A stretch of 64,000 bases of DNA from Chondromyces crocatus (lineage in GTDB: Bacteria; Myxococcota_A; Polyangia; Polyangiales; Polyangiaceae), in NCBI RefSeq assembly GCF_001189295.1, contig NZ_CP012159.1, forward strand, positions 7,805,001 through 7,869,000. The letters are read 5' to 3'. Within the stretch, counting starts at the first letter, position 1; each line of letters begins with the position of its first letter. The notes beneath the pieces were generated by a model that ran no database searches, was not told the DNA's origin, and saw only the letters and a list, made by a program, of their open reading frames with translations. Position numbers and translations under genes: made by a program. Shown one piece after another: positions 33,235 through 43,000 of this stretch.

Positions 33235-34806
33235 ATGCCCAGGTCCAGCATCAAGACAGCAACGCTTCCGATCTACCTGCTCAAGGAACGGTTCCGGTCC
33301 GGTGAAGCGGCCTTGCGGAGAACGGGGATGTCGCGCGACGTCATCCCGGACATCGGCACGCTCTACACGGACAGCCATCACCCCTACCCTCCCGGATGGC
33401 TCTCGTTCTTCGAAGGGACCGTCGCGCCGAACCCGAAGCTGCTCAACGCGAGCACGGGCGGCGTCCTGTTCGTGGAGGTGAGGGGCCGGCTCTTCGCAAT
33501 CACGTTCGGTCGTGGGCGAGGGCTCCTCGCCAAGGACTGCTGGGAAGAGGGCTTCGGTCTCCGGGTGACGCTCAACAGCATCGACGCGGCGAAGATCAAG
33601 AGCATCGATCACAAGACGTTCGAAGCGATCACGCGGCACAGCCGGACGCAGACGAGCCGCGAGGGCTCGACGGAGGACTTCGGCCTCGACATCGAGCGGG
33701 ATCTGGTCCGTGCCGTCACGGGCGAGCCGAAGATCGAGACGCTGGGCCGGCGCCTCACCGGGATGGACTCGCTCGTCGTCACCGGGAAGTTCGGGCTGAA
33801 GAGCGTGCCGGCGCTGCTCGAGCACACCCTCGATCGCCATGCACTCGACGATTACAAGGAGAATTTCGGCTGGATCGACAACATCTCGGAGGTCCGCGAT
33901 GGCCAGCGCAGAGACGAACTCGATGCGAAGCTCGTGGCGCGATTAAAGCGCAAGGACGTCAATCGGCTGTGGCTATCACCTCCGGACATCCTCGACTGGT
34001 CTTATGTTGGTGGCTTCAAGTACAAGCCTTCCGAGAAAGAGACACACTCCGATCTGAGCGTGGCGGACTTCCTCGAGAGCGTTCGCGATCCCGGGGCGCT
34101 CCACCCCGGGTTCCTGCGGAGTCGTCGCATCCTGGCCGTGGACGCCGACGGAGAGCAATTCATAGAGGAATGGCCGGTCTATCAGTGCATCTATTGCGAG
34201 GAGGACATCGGTTCCGACACGTACCTCCTGTCTACCGGCAAGTGGTATCGCATCGAGAAGGACTTCGCGAACGAGGTCAACAGGGACATCAAGGGCCTGG
34301 CGTCCACGCGAACGCCCTTGCCTCCTTACAAACGCACGGACACCGATGAGGCGACCTACAACGAGCGTGTCGCACGGCAATCCAGTGGCGCACTGGCGTT
34401 GATGGACAGGAAGATCATCCATCACGGTGGCAAGCGCTCGTCCATCGAGTTCTGTGATCTGTTCTCCAGTGCTCGGGAGATCATCTGCGTGAAGCGTTAC
34501 GAGGGCTCCAGCGCGCCCCTGAGCCACCTGTTCTTCCAGGCGCTGGCCTCGGCGGAGCTATGGCGTCGTGACGCCGAGTTCCGCAAGAAAGTGAATCGCT
34601 TGCTCCCCAGGTCCCACAAGATCTCGGATTCGGCGAAGGTGCCGGACGCGACGCAGTATCCCATCGTCTTCGCGATCGTCAGCCATCAAGCTGGCCCCAT
34701 CCTGGAGACGTTGCCGTTCTTCAGCCGGCTCGCGCTCCGCAACATCGCCAAACGGCTCGCTTTGATGGGGTATCCCGTCTCGGTGCTGAAGATCGACCGG
34801 CAATGA
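33235..34806 (+). CDS. TIGR04141/DUF6119 family protein (defence-associated)
   Basis: A 523-residue protein of the sporadically distributed TIGR04141 (DUF6119) family. Supporting segments: SIKTATLPIYLLKE at the start, GGVLFVEVRGRLFAITFGRG, RVTLNSIDAAKIKSID, DFGLDIERDLVRAVTG, LTGMDSLVVTGKFGLKSVPA, and late CVKRYEGSSAPLSHLFFQAL. The family occurs patchily in defence and mobile regions, and its biochemistry is not established as far as I know. Two Cys in CIYCEED are close but no zinc site is claimed. ATG 33235 has GGTGAGG upstream; an earlier ATG 18 codons before is less likely. It lies just past the CRISPR remnants, supporting a defence-island context. Confidence 0.8.
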   Translation: MPRSSIKTATLPIYLLKERFRSGEAALRRTGMSRDVIPDIGTLYTDSHHPYPPGWLSFFEGTVAPNPKLLNASTGGVLFVEVRGRLFAITFGRGRGLLAKDCWEEGFGLRVTLNSIDAAKIKSIDHKTFEAITRHSRTQTSREGSTEDFGLDIERDLVRAVTGEPKIETLGRRLTGMDSLVVTGKFGLKSVPALLEHTLDRHALDDYKENFGWIDNISEVRDGQRRDELDAKLVARLKRKDVNRLWLSPPDILDWSYVGGFKYKPSEKETHSDLSVADFLESVRDPGALHPGFLRSRRILAVDADGEQFIEEWPVYQCIYCEEDIGSDTYLLSTGKWYRIEKDFANEVNRDIKGLASTRTPLPPYKRTDTDEATYNERVARQSSGALALMDRKIIHHGGKRSSIEFCDLFSSAREIICVKRYEGSSAPLSHLFFQALASAELWRRDAEFRKKVNRLLPRSHKISDSAKVPDATQYPIVFAIVSHQAGPILETLPFFSRLALRNIAKRLALMGYPVSVLKIDRQ

Positions 34807-34860
34807 GCACGGGACGAATGAAGCAGCCGCGGGGTCGGGCGTCGGCGTGAAGGGCCTCGC

Positions 34861-35670
34861 TCACGACGGCAGCGTGGGTCCACCGCGCGTGCGCTTCCGC
34901 CGCTGCCACAGCATGTAGGCGAGAAAGCCGGCAGGAATCAGCACCATCGCCGCGATGCGGCCCGTGAGCCTGCCCATCTGCCGCGCGCGAGGCAGGCCGA
35001 AGCCTTCCTGGTGGAACGGGGGCGTCTTCGCGGTGGCCATGGCCGCCTCGGCGAGGGTGCGCACCTCGGCGCTGTGGACCGGGCTGAACGCGAAGGAGAC
35101 GGCCGCCAGGCCGGCCTGACCGACGAAGGTGTAGGTGAGCATGCGGCTGGTGCCGTAGTTGGGGTGCTCGGGCGGGAGGTCGACCTCGATGAGGGAGCGG
35201 ATGACGTCGACGCCGTTGATCTGGAGGAGTTCGTAGCGGCTTCGGACGGGGCCGCCCATGTCCCGAGCTCCCTCGGCGAAGCCGCTCACGTAGCCGTCGA
35301 GGTCTTCGGCGGAGCGGGGCTTCACGCCGACCTGGGCGGCGACGGTGACGATGCAGAGGAAGCTGCTGGTGCGGACGATGCCGAAGTAGCTGGGGACCTG
35401 GACCTGGGCCTTGGTGCTGGCCGCGATGGCGGCGACGTCGATGCCTTCGCAGGCGGCCGGGTCGCGGTCACGCTCGGGGAGGATGTTGCACACGGAGCCG
35501 CCCGGGGGGTCGAGCTGGAAGGTGAGGTCGACGAGGGGGTCGTACGCGGTGGCTGCGGTGGCAGGGCGGGGAGCGCCGAGGAGGAGGGCGAAGGGGAGCA
35601 GGAGGGCGAGGAGGAGAGGAGCGGGACGGCGAGAGGGGGGTGCGAGAGGCACGGAGCGAGCGTCGTTCAC
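34861..35670 (-). CDS. Exported protein with C-terminal membrane anchor
   Basis: A 269-residue hypothetical protein. The N-terminus has a signal peptide (APLLLALLLPFALLLGA, cut near ATA). The mature part contains two Cys in its first third. The C-terminus has one membrane helix (IAAMVLIPAGFLAYMLW) followed by RRKR, so it should be anchored with its bulk in the periplasm and a short cytosolic tail. It probably starts at GTG 35670, without a good ribosome binding site; a second GTG seven codons on is possible. No domain recognised. Convergent with the TIGR04141 gene. Confidence 0.75.
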   Translation of the reverse strand: MNDARSVPLAPPSRRPAPLLLALLLPFALLLGAPRPATAATAYDPLVDLTFQLDPPGGSVCNILPERDRDPAACEGIDVAAIAASTKAQVQVPSYFGIVRTSSFLCIVTVAAQVGVKPRSAEDLDGYVSGFAEGARDMGGPVRSRYELLQINGVDVIRSLIEVDLPPEHPNYGTSRMLTYTFVGQAGLAAVSFAFSPVHSAEVRTLAEAAMATAKTPPFHQEGFGLPRARQMGRLTGRIAAMVLIPAGFLAYMLWQRRKRTRGGPTLPS

Positions 35671-35815
35671 GTCAGGAGGGTGGCACGGGGCAGGTCGGAC
35701 ATCGAGACCCGTGACTTCAAGGGCCGCTGCGCCGAAGAGGTGGATGCGCAGAGGCTGTGGCGGATCGAAGCGTGCGAGGAAGGCGTGACGCGGGGGTGGC
35801 GCTCGCCCGTCATGG

Positions 35816-36421
35816 CTATCCCGGCGGAGTCTCGCCCTGGGCACTTCCGCGGGGCGTCCACAGGGCTGCCAGCTCGAGTTCGACGGCGTCGAAGGGGGCC
35901 GCGCGCACCAGGTCGTCCCCGGAGAACACCTGCTCCAGCTCCCAGAGCTTGCGGGGGCCGAGGTGGAAGACTTCGAGCGACTGGCCCAGGGGGTCGAGGA
36001 GCCAGAGCCAGGTGACCCCTGCTGCGGCGTACACGGGCATCTTGCGCTTGCGGTCGTGGGTCGCGGTCGAGGGAGAGAGGACCTCGCAGCACCAGTCGGG
36101 CGGCAGGGTGAAGAACGGGACGTCGGGCACTTCGGGCATCCGCTCGCGGCGCCAGCCGGCAAGGTCGGGGACGAGGACGTCCGGGCCGAGATGGAGTTCG
36201 GGCTCGAAGAGGATCCACCACCCCCCTGGCCCTCCTCGGCCTCGGCTGAATGGCCCGACCAGGTCCGCGCTGAGGAGGGTGGACGCCTTGGAGTGCGGGC
36301 CCGCGGGGCGGGGGAAGGTGTGCAACACCCCGCGAACGATCTCGGCGACCTGGTGCTCCGGCACGGCTTCGAGGTCCGCGTAGGTGGCATGCTCGGGCCT
36401 TTTCTCCGCCGGGTCACCCAT
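35816..36421 (-). CDS. Uma2-family (DUF820) PD-(D/E)XK-like protein
   Basis: A 201-residue protein with Uma2 signatures: YADLEAVPEHQVAEIVRGVL at the start, VPDLAGWRRERMP, WCCEVLSPSTATHDRKRKMP and YAAAGVTWLWLLDP, where Asp, Glu and Lys of a restriction-endonuclease-like active site lie. The family is highly expanded in cyanobacteria and myxobacteria, and its substrate is unknown. ATG 36421 is supported by family length. It overlaps no neighbour. Not evidently part of the defence region. Confidence 0.88.
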   Translation of the reverse strand: MGDPAEKRPEHATYADLEAVPEHQVAEIVRGVLHTFPRPAGPHSKASTLLSADLVGPFSRGRGGPGGWWILFEPELHLGPDVLVPDLAGWRRERMPEVPDVPFFTLPPDWCCEVLSPSTATHDRKRKMPVYAAAGVTWLWLLDPLGQSLEVFHLGPRKLWELEQVFSGDDLVRAAPFDAVELELAALWTPRGSAQGETPPG

Positions 36422-36627
36422 CGCCCGGAGGGTAGCGCAGCTCGTGAGCAGGGCCTACGGGCAAGCCGGTCGCGAGTTCCTCGCTACGCCGCACGAGAGA
36501 CCGCATGCGTCGTGAGCATCCCTTCGCCGTATTGCGTTCATCGTCAGGCGCGCCCTGCGAGGAGCAATGGCTACGACAGAGTTCCCCCACCGCATCCTCA
36601 GCTCCGCGTAGACCTTCGCAGTACGTC

Positions 36628-37986
36628 CTACCGCTCCCGCGAGCTCCTCGGCACGTGGTCCCAGTACATCACCGCGTCATCCTTCCAGGCCACGAACCGG
36701 ATCCCTCCATCGTGGGACACCACGATGGCCACGGCGTCGTGGATCGCGTGGCACAGCCGGTAGGCGGAGCGGTGTCGCGTGCCCACCCAGTCCACGGGCT
36801 CCAGGGCGTAGCGGGTCCCTTCCAGGTCCAGGGCGCGGCGCACGGTCGCGATCTCCACGTCGCCGTTCAGGATCTCGCCGCCGAAGCCCAGCAGCTCGAA
36901 GCGCTTGGTCATCACCACGGCGCCGTCCACGTTGGCCAGGTCGGCGATGAGGTGGGCGGTCTCGAAGATGGCCTCGTCGAGGAGGGCGACTTCAGGGCAG
37001 GTCGAGCGCTCGTAGGTCGCCCAGTCGACGGGGCCCTCTTCGGGGGGCGTCGTCTGCGCCAGGGTGCTCATCAGGCCGAGGATGAGCTTCCGGTAGCGTC
37101 GGCGGGGCTCGGCGTCGGTGAAGCGGTACTTCACCTTCACGAAGCGCTCGTCCTGCATCACCAGAGGCTCCAGGGACGGCGGCAGCAGGAGCAGCGTCCC
37201 GCCGTGGTGGGCCACCTGCATGGTGGCGAGGATGCGCTTCACCATCTGCTGCGCGATCTGCCGGAAGATCTCGGGCTGGAGGGGGGTCCACGGGATGGGC
37301 GCGTGCCGCTCGGCCTCGGTGTGCAGGGCGATCAGCTCGCCTCGGGCCTCGGTGAAGCAGGCGGGGAACCAGCGGGAGGTGAACACGTCCATGCTCGCGG
37401 GGGAGGCCAGCGCGCCGCCGCGGATCTCGCCGAGCACCTCGAACTCGCGGTCGACGGCGAGGAGTCCAGGGCCAGGGCCGCGCACGACGAGGGCGCCTTC
37501 CGGGAACGCGGGGGAGGCGCCGCGCCCGCCGATGGCGCTGCGGAGCCAGAGGGGGCCGGACTGGATGATGCCCCAGATCATCAGCTCTCCCTCGTCCGTG
37601 AGGTACACGCCGATCAGGGCGCGCGCGTAGGGCGCAGCCGGGGCGATGCGCCGCAGGGCGTGCTCGGTGTAGGGGCGCTGTCGGACGAACTCCAGCCGCT
37701 GCATGCCGCGGGGAGGACCCGACGCTTCCGGGAAGGCTTCGGGGGGGCAGAAGACGAGCCGGAAGGTGACGGGGCGCTCTTCTTCGCGGAGCAGCGTCGC
37801 CTGGTAGGCCACCGACAGGAGCCGTTCGAGGGTGGCGCGGGAGGGCTTGCCGTAGCGGGGCGGCGGCTCGACCTCGTGGGGTGGCTGGGTCTGGCCTGCA
37901 GACGCTCCCTCGGCGCAGCAACGCTCCAGGATGAAGCGGGCGAGATCGGCGGGGTAGGCGTGAAATGGCTCGTTCGGCGTGGCCAT
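36628..37986 (-). CDS. Diadenylate-cyclase-like protein with N-terminal sensor region
   Basis: A 452-residue protein whose last 100 residues match the DisA_N/DAC catalytic domain: DGAVVMTKRFELLGFGGE (DGA at 354-356) and GTRHRSAYRLCHAIHDAVAI (RHR at 404-406), followed by VVSHDGGI. DGA and RHR are the ATP-binding motifs needed for c-di-AMP synthesis. The N-terminal 330 residues resemble the sensor regions placed before DAC domains in proteobacterial homologues and contain no membrane helix. ATG 37986 (MATPNEPFHAYP) is used; the frame is open 350 codons further but without homology. The target in this organism is unknown. Confidence 0.82.
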   Translation of the reverse strand: MATPNEPFHAYPADLARFILERCCAEGASAGQTQPPHEVEPPPRYGKPSRATLERLLSVAYQATLLREEERPVTFRLVFCPPEAFPEASGPPRGMQRLEFVRQRPYTEHALRRIAPAAPYARALIGVYLTDEGELMIWGIIQSGPLWLRSAIGGRGASPAFPEGALVVRGPGPGLLAVDREFEVLGEIRGGALASPASMDVFTSRWFPACFTEARGELIALHTEAERHAPIPWTPLQPEIFRQIAQQMVKRILATMQVAHHGGTLLLLPPSLEPLVMQDERFVKVKYRFTDAEPRRRYRKLILGLMSTLAQTTPPEEGPVDWATYERSTCPEVALLDEAIFETAHLIADLANVDGAVVMTKRFELLGFGGEILNGDVEIATVRRALDLEGTRYALEPVDWVGTRHRSAYRLCHAIHDAVAIVVSHDGGIRFVAWKDDAVMYWDHVPRSSRER

Positions 37987-38274
37987 GGACGCGGCGCAGC
38001 CTAGCAAAGATCGTGAGGGCGCCTGGTCGTCGGGTGATTGGGGCCATCTCTCCGGGCCAGGACAGGCGACTCGCTGGGCTTTGGAGCGCGGGTTGAGGTC
38101 GCCGAGATGGCATGGCGTGCGCCGAAGCGGCATGGCGTGCGCCGAGGCGAGCGGGCGGCGATCGTTCCCGCTGTGGAACGCGACGTTCGGATCTGGACCT
38201 CTGGTCCATGAGCGCCCGAGCGAGCATCCTCCCTCTTCAGCGGGCCTGCAGCACGACCCCGCGAGGAGGCGATC

Positions 38275-39198
38275 ATGAGCTGGGACGTGAACGAGACGAG
38301 GCGGCACCCTTCGCTGGAGACTGTGATCGTGACGCGGACGCGCGAGCTCTCGGAAGGGTTCGACGTCCGCCGCGCCCTGCCGTCGGTCCAGCGCAGGATG
38401 GTCGGTCCGTTCATCTTCCTGGATCAGATGGGGCCCGCGGTGTTCCGGTCGGGTCAGGGGCTCGATGTGCGGCCTCACCCGCACATCGGGCTGTCCACGC
38501 TCACGTACCTGATCGAGGGCGAGATCATGCACCGGGATGGCCTGGGCACCGTGGAGGCCATCCGCCCGGGGGAGGTCAACTGGATGACGGCTGGGCGCGG
38601 GATCGCGCACTCGGAGCGCACGAGGACCGAGCTGCGGGAGACGGGCGGGCGTCTGTTCGGGCTCCAGGCGTGGGTGGCGCTGCCGAAGCGGTTCGAGGAG
38701 ACGGAGCCTTCGTTCACCCACCACGAGGCGAGCGAGATCCCTTTCATCGAAGGGGAGGGCGCGCAGATGCACCTGATCGCGGGGGCTCTGTTCGGCAAGC
38801 GCTCGCCGGTGCAGACGTTCTCGGAGCTGTTCTATGTCGACCTGGCGCTGAAGGAGGGGGCCCGGTTCGCGGTCCCCGCGGAGCACGAGGAGCGGGGCAT
38901 CTACCTCACGGAAGGTTCGCTGGAGGTCGACGGGATGGTGTTCGGCCCGGGGGAGCTTCTGGTCCTGCGGCCGAAGAGCGACCTGGTGCTGAAGGCGCTG
39001 GCGCCCACGCGCGGGGTGCTGCTCGGTGGGGAGCCCATGGACGGGCCGCGGCACATCTTCTGGAACTTCGTCTCCAGCTCCAAAGAGCGGCTGGAGCAGG
39101 CGAAAGAGGACTGGAGGGAGGGGCGGTTCGCGCCGGTGCCGCAGGAGACGGAGTTCATCCCGCTGCCCGAGGAGCCGGCGCCCGTGCGCTATCCGTGA
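38275..39198 (+). CDS. Pirin-family bicupin
   Basis: A 307-residue pirin. The metal site of the N-terminal cupin is visible in [20 protein letters not shown] with MHRDGLG, and [19 protein letters not shown] is the family signature before it. The C-terminal cupin includes [20 protein letters not shown] residues and LLLGGEP. Pirins bind iron; some are quercetinases and others regulators, so the role stays open. GAGGAGG lies 7 bases before ATG 38275. Convergent with the AhpD gene. Confidence 0.92.
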   Translation: MSWDVNETRRHPSLETVIVTRTRELSEGFDVRRALPSVQRRMVGPFIFLDQMGPAVFRSGQGLDVRPHPHIGLSTLTYLIEGEIMHRDGLGTVEAIRPGEVNWMTAGRGIAHSERTRTELRETGGRLFGLQAWVALPKRFEETEPSFTHHEASEIPFIEGEGAQMHLIAGALFGKRSPVQTFSELFYVDLALKEGARFAVPAEHEERGIYLTEGSLEVDGMVFGPGELLVLRPKSDLVLKALAPTRGVLLGGEPMDGPRHIFWNFVSSSKERLEQAKEDWREGRFAPVPQETEFIPLPEEPAPVRYP

Positions 39199-39231
39199 GC
39201 GGGGTGTCGGGGGGTCCGCAGCGCACGACGG

Positions 39232-39771
39232 TCAGGGGGTGAGATCGGGGGCGAGAGGGAAGTCCACGGGGACCTCCGTCGTGTTGTGGAGGTAGTTGGT
39301 CACGGTGATGACGCCGATCACCATGATGGCGTCCACGAGGTGGCCCTCGCCGTAGCCCGCCGCGAAGAAGGCTTCCAGGAGGGCTGGTTCTGCGCGTCCT
39401 CGCTCGGTGACCAGGCTCTTCACGAGCTTCGCCAGGGCGTCGAGCTTGTCGTCGAACGGGGCCCGGCCGCGGCGGATCTCCAGCACCTCGTCGTCGGAGA
39501 AACCGTACTTCTTGGCGATCCCGGTGTGCGCGGCGAGGCAGTAGCGGCAGCCGTTGATCTGGCTCACGACCAGGTTGACGATCTCGCGCTCCTTGGGCTT
39601 GAGGGAGCGCTTGGCGTTCTGGAACGCGAGGTAATGACCCAGGGCGCCGTCGGCGTGCGTCATCGTGGCGTACAGGTTGGGCACGAAGCCCACGCCCTTC
39701 TCGAGGGTGTCGAACAGCGCTTGATCCGCGGGCGACACGTCGTCACGGGTGGGGACGGAGATGGTCTTCAT
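39232..39771 (-). CDS. AhpD-like peroxidase (carboxymuconolactone decarboxylase family)
   Basis: A 179-residue protein with the redox pair in INGCRYCLAAHTGIAKKYG, the CxxC plus His of AhpD-type alkylhydroperoxidases. EREIVNLVVSQ before it is also typical. ATG 39771 follows AAGGAGCCCCC. It is expected to reduce peroxides in the cytosol with a partner reductase that is not encoded nearby. The pairing beside pirin is sometimes seen in oxidative-stress settings, but nothing here proves co-regulation. Confidence 0.92.
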   Translation of the reverse strand: MKTISVPTRDDVSPADQALFDTLEKGVGFVPNLYATMTHADGALGHYLAFQNAKRSLKPKEREIVNLVVSQINGCRYCLAAHTGIAKKYGFSDDEVLEIRRGRAPFDDKLDALAKLVKSLVTERGRAEPALLEAFFAAGYGEGHLVDAIMVIGVITVTNYLHNTTEVPVDFPLAPDLTP

Positions 39772-39858
39772 GGGGGCTCCTTCGGGTGGATGGGCGCGAC
39801 CGCCTTCGCACGCTACACGGGAATGCAAGCGCCGTGCAGCCACGGGCGCCACGCCGTC

Positions 39859-39936
39859 CGGCACGGGCTCGGCGGCCGTCGGGGCACAGGCTCGGCGGCC
39901 ATCGAGGCGCGGGCTCGGCGGCCATCGAGGGACAGG
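39859..39936. repeat. 23-bp tandem repeat, three copies
   Basis: GGCTCGGCGGCC begins at 39866, 39889 and 39912, each followed by (G/A)TCG(G/A)GG. It lies between the AhpD start and the synthetase stop. Confidence 0.8.
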
Positions 39937-40018
39937 CCGCCCTCGACCGTCAGGGGATGGGTCGGCTCGCAGGCGACCGGCGCGAGGCGATGGCGTCTGG
40001 GCAGCGGATGAGAGGCGA

Positions 40019-43000
40019 TCAGGGTGCAGGTGCTGCGCCTGCGTGTCCTCCGGCATCCGGTGAGGGCTCGCCGAGGCGACGCTCGTGGAGCACGATCTGC
40101 GTCGCATCCTTCGGAACGTGGGCGAAGGGTCGGGCTCCCTGCAGCATGAATGCGCGCGCGTCCATGCGCGCCTCCTCGCGGTAGCCCAGCTCTTCGCAGA
40201 GGTGCTGCGTCACCACGCTGGTGTTGACGGTGAGCAGCCCCTCGTAGTCCCGCACGCGCGCAGCCTCGACGACGGCGGCTTCGAGCAGGTGGGTCACCGG
40301 CCCGGCGAAGGCGGTCGAGGTCACGCCGAGCAGCAGCACGGAGACCCACCGCCCTGGGGCAGAGACGGGGACGCGCTGGTGCCAGGGCGCCTCGAGGGCG
40401 TCGAACATCGCGAAGATGGGACCGAACACGGGCGGGGGGGTGAAGCGCCCAGCCTTCACGTCGGCGCGGAGACGCCACAGATCGACGGCGAGCACGCACC
40501 CAGCAGGCGTGCCGGCTCCGTCCACGGCGAGGAACGACAGCCCGCTCGACGCCGTCGCGTCGAACGCAGCGCTGGACAGCGCCAGGAAGTCCGCGGGGGT
40601 CGCCCCGAGCGCGAGGGCCATCACGTCGGCACGACCGAAGCTGTCGGCGAGGACGCGCACGGCAGCCTCGCGCGCCTCGGGACAGGTAGCCTCCAGGGGC
40701 CGGACCGCCCAGGCGCCTACCGCCCCCTCGGGCATTCCTCCAGACCACGCAGGTGCATGCGCCGTTCGACTCGACGTGCCGAGGCCTCGCAGGTCACCCG
40801 CGCATCGCCCCGGCTCGCGCTCGTCGCCCGCGCCTCGCCCCGCTTCGCGCTCGTCGCCTCGCCGCGTTTCGCGCAGCCGCCGCAGCGCGCCTGGCGTCCG
40901 CGCCGCGTAGAGCTGCTCCAGCGAGACGGGCACCCCGGCGTCGCGCAGCCGCCGCACCATCGCCACCGCCTGGATCGACGTGCCCCCGGAAAGGAAGAAG
41001 TCGACCTCCTCGCCAGCGGGTCCCTCGCCGAGGACCTCGCGCCATACCCTCGCGATCACGCTTCGATCCGCCGCGCTCCGGGCCCGACTCGCCGCGCTCT
41101 TCGACGCCGGTCCGCTGGCGGACTGCGCCAGCAAGGCTCGCCGATCGAGCTTCCCGTTCGGCAAGAGGGGCAGCGCCTCGACGAGCACCAGCGTCGGCTG
41201 TGCGACCGGCGGCAACGCGCGCTGGCACGCGACGCGGAGCGCCTCCAGCGTCACCGACCCGGGCGCGCTCGGTTGCACGAACCCGAGCAGCTCGACCCCC
41301 GCCGGGTCCTCGCGGAGCAGCGCCACGGCGCGCGCGACCCCCTCGACCGAGGCCAGTGCGCCCTCCAGCTCGGCGAGATCGAAGCGGTTGCCCAGCAGCT
41401 TGACCTGCCGGTCCCGGCGCCCCTCGTAGACCAGGGTCCAGCCGCCATCGTGGGACGCTCGCACCCAGCGCCCCAGGTCCCCCGTGGTGTAGCGCTGCCC
41501 ATCACCGAGCGGCGCCACACGCCCCTCCCCCGGCACCAGGTGGCCCCGCGCGAGCGTCGCCCCACGCACGTGGACCGCGCCGATCGCACCAGGCGCCACG
41601 GGCCGCCCGGCGTCGTCCAGCAGCTCGATCGTGGTGTTGGCGATGGGCCGACCGACGGGCACCGGGGCGTCGCCGACGCGGACCTCGTGCCACGTCACGT
41701 CCCCCATGACCTCGGTGCTGCCGTACAGGTTGAGGAGCACATCGCCCGGTCTCTGCATGAGAAAGGCCGCAGCGAGATCCGCTGGCAGGGCCTCACCGCT
41801 GCACGTCCAGATCCGCGGTCCCACGGGGCGAGGTGCCGGAGCGACGAAGTGCGCCACGGAGGCCACCGGATGCATGCCGGCTGCTGAAGGGGCGATACCT
41901 GCGCGCGACCGGGCCGGGAGCCCGTCCGGCGCGGCCGCGAGGTCCGCCAGGCGCGGCACGAGGAGCCGCAGCAGGCTGGGCACGACGATCAGGCGGCTCA
42001 CCCCGTGCCGCACGACGAAGGCGAGGAGGCCGTGCGGGTCCTTCTCCAGGTCGTCGGGCGCGACGGCCACGGTGACGCCTTGAAGGAGCGCGCCGAACAG
42101 CTCCCAGACGGCATCGACGAAGCCGAGCGGCGTCTTGAAGCAGCACACTTCGCCAGGTGCGAATGGCCTCGCCTGCCACATCCAGCGAAAGCGGTTCTGC
42201 GCCGCCCGGTGCGACAGGCACACGCCCCTGGGGTGCCCGGTGCTCCCCGACGTGTACAGCACGGCGAAGAGCCCTTCCCCATCCACCATCGCGCCCCCGT
42301 CCGCCACCACGCTCCCCTCCACCGCCACGCCACCATCCACCGCCACGCCTCGCTCTGCCCCCAGGCACGGCGCCGCCGTCTCAACCCCCAGCGACAGCTC
42401 CGGCTCCAGCACCCAGCAAGGCTTGCTCGAAGCGATCTCCTGCACGCACGCCGCATGCCGAGGCTCGGTCACGATGAGCGCCGGATCCGCGTCCGAGGCG
42501 ATGTAGGCCAGCCGGTCGCGCGGATACTGTGGGTCGAGCGGCACGTAGGCGCCCCCCACCTGGAGCACGGCGAGCAGCACCGCGACGAGCGCTGGGCTCC
42601 GCGACATGCAGACGCCCACGAGGGGACTCCCCTCCACGCTCGGAGCGCCTCGCAGCCGCGCGCGCAGGCCGCGTGCGATGGCCGTGACGCGCTCGCTCAG
42701 CGCGCGGAAGCTCATCGACCCCGCGTCCGTGACGAGCGCTGGGCGATCCAGGTGAGCTGGAGAGGTGGCCAGGAAGCTCGCCAGCGCACCGTGGATCGTC
42801 CAGGTCCCGGAGAGTGCCAGCGCCTCACCGCGCAGTCCATCCGGCCCATCCGCCACGTCCAGCGCCCGGCCCGCAACCAGGTCCGACGCAGGTTCCCCCC
42901 CCTCCGCCACGCACGCCAGGCCGAGGTCGGGAAGCATCGACGCGGGCTCTCGCTCCCCTCCCCCATCCGCCCCCGCCTCCACGGGCCGGTTCAAGCCTGC

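Noticed and set aside
35011..36015. Plus-strand Gly/Val/Asp-rich frame opposite the exported-anchor gene
   Set aside because: The minus strand has a signal peptide, anchor and Uma2 gene; the plus frame has only low-complexity acidic sequence.
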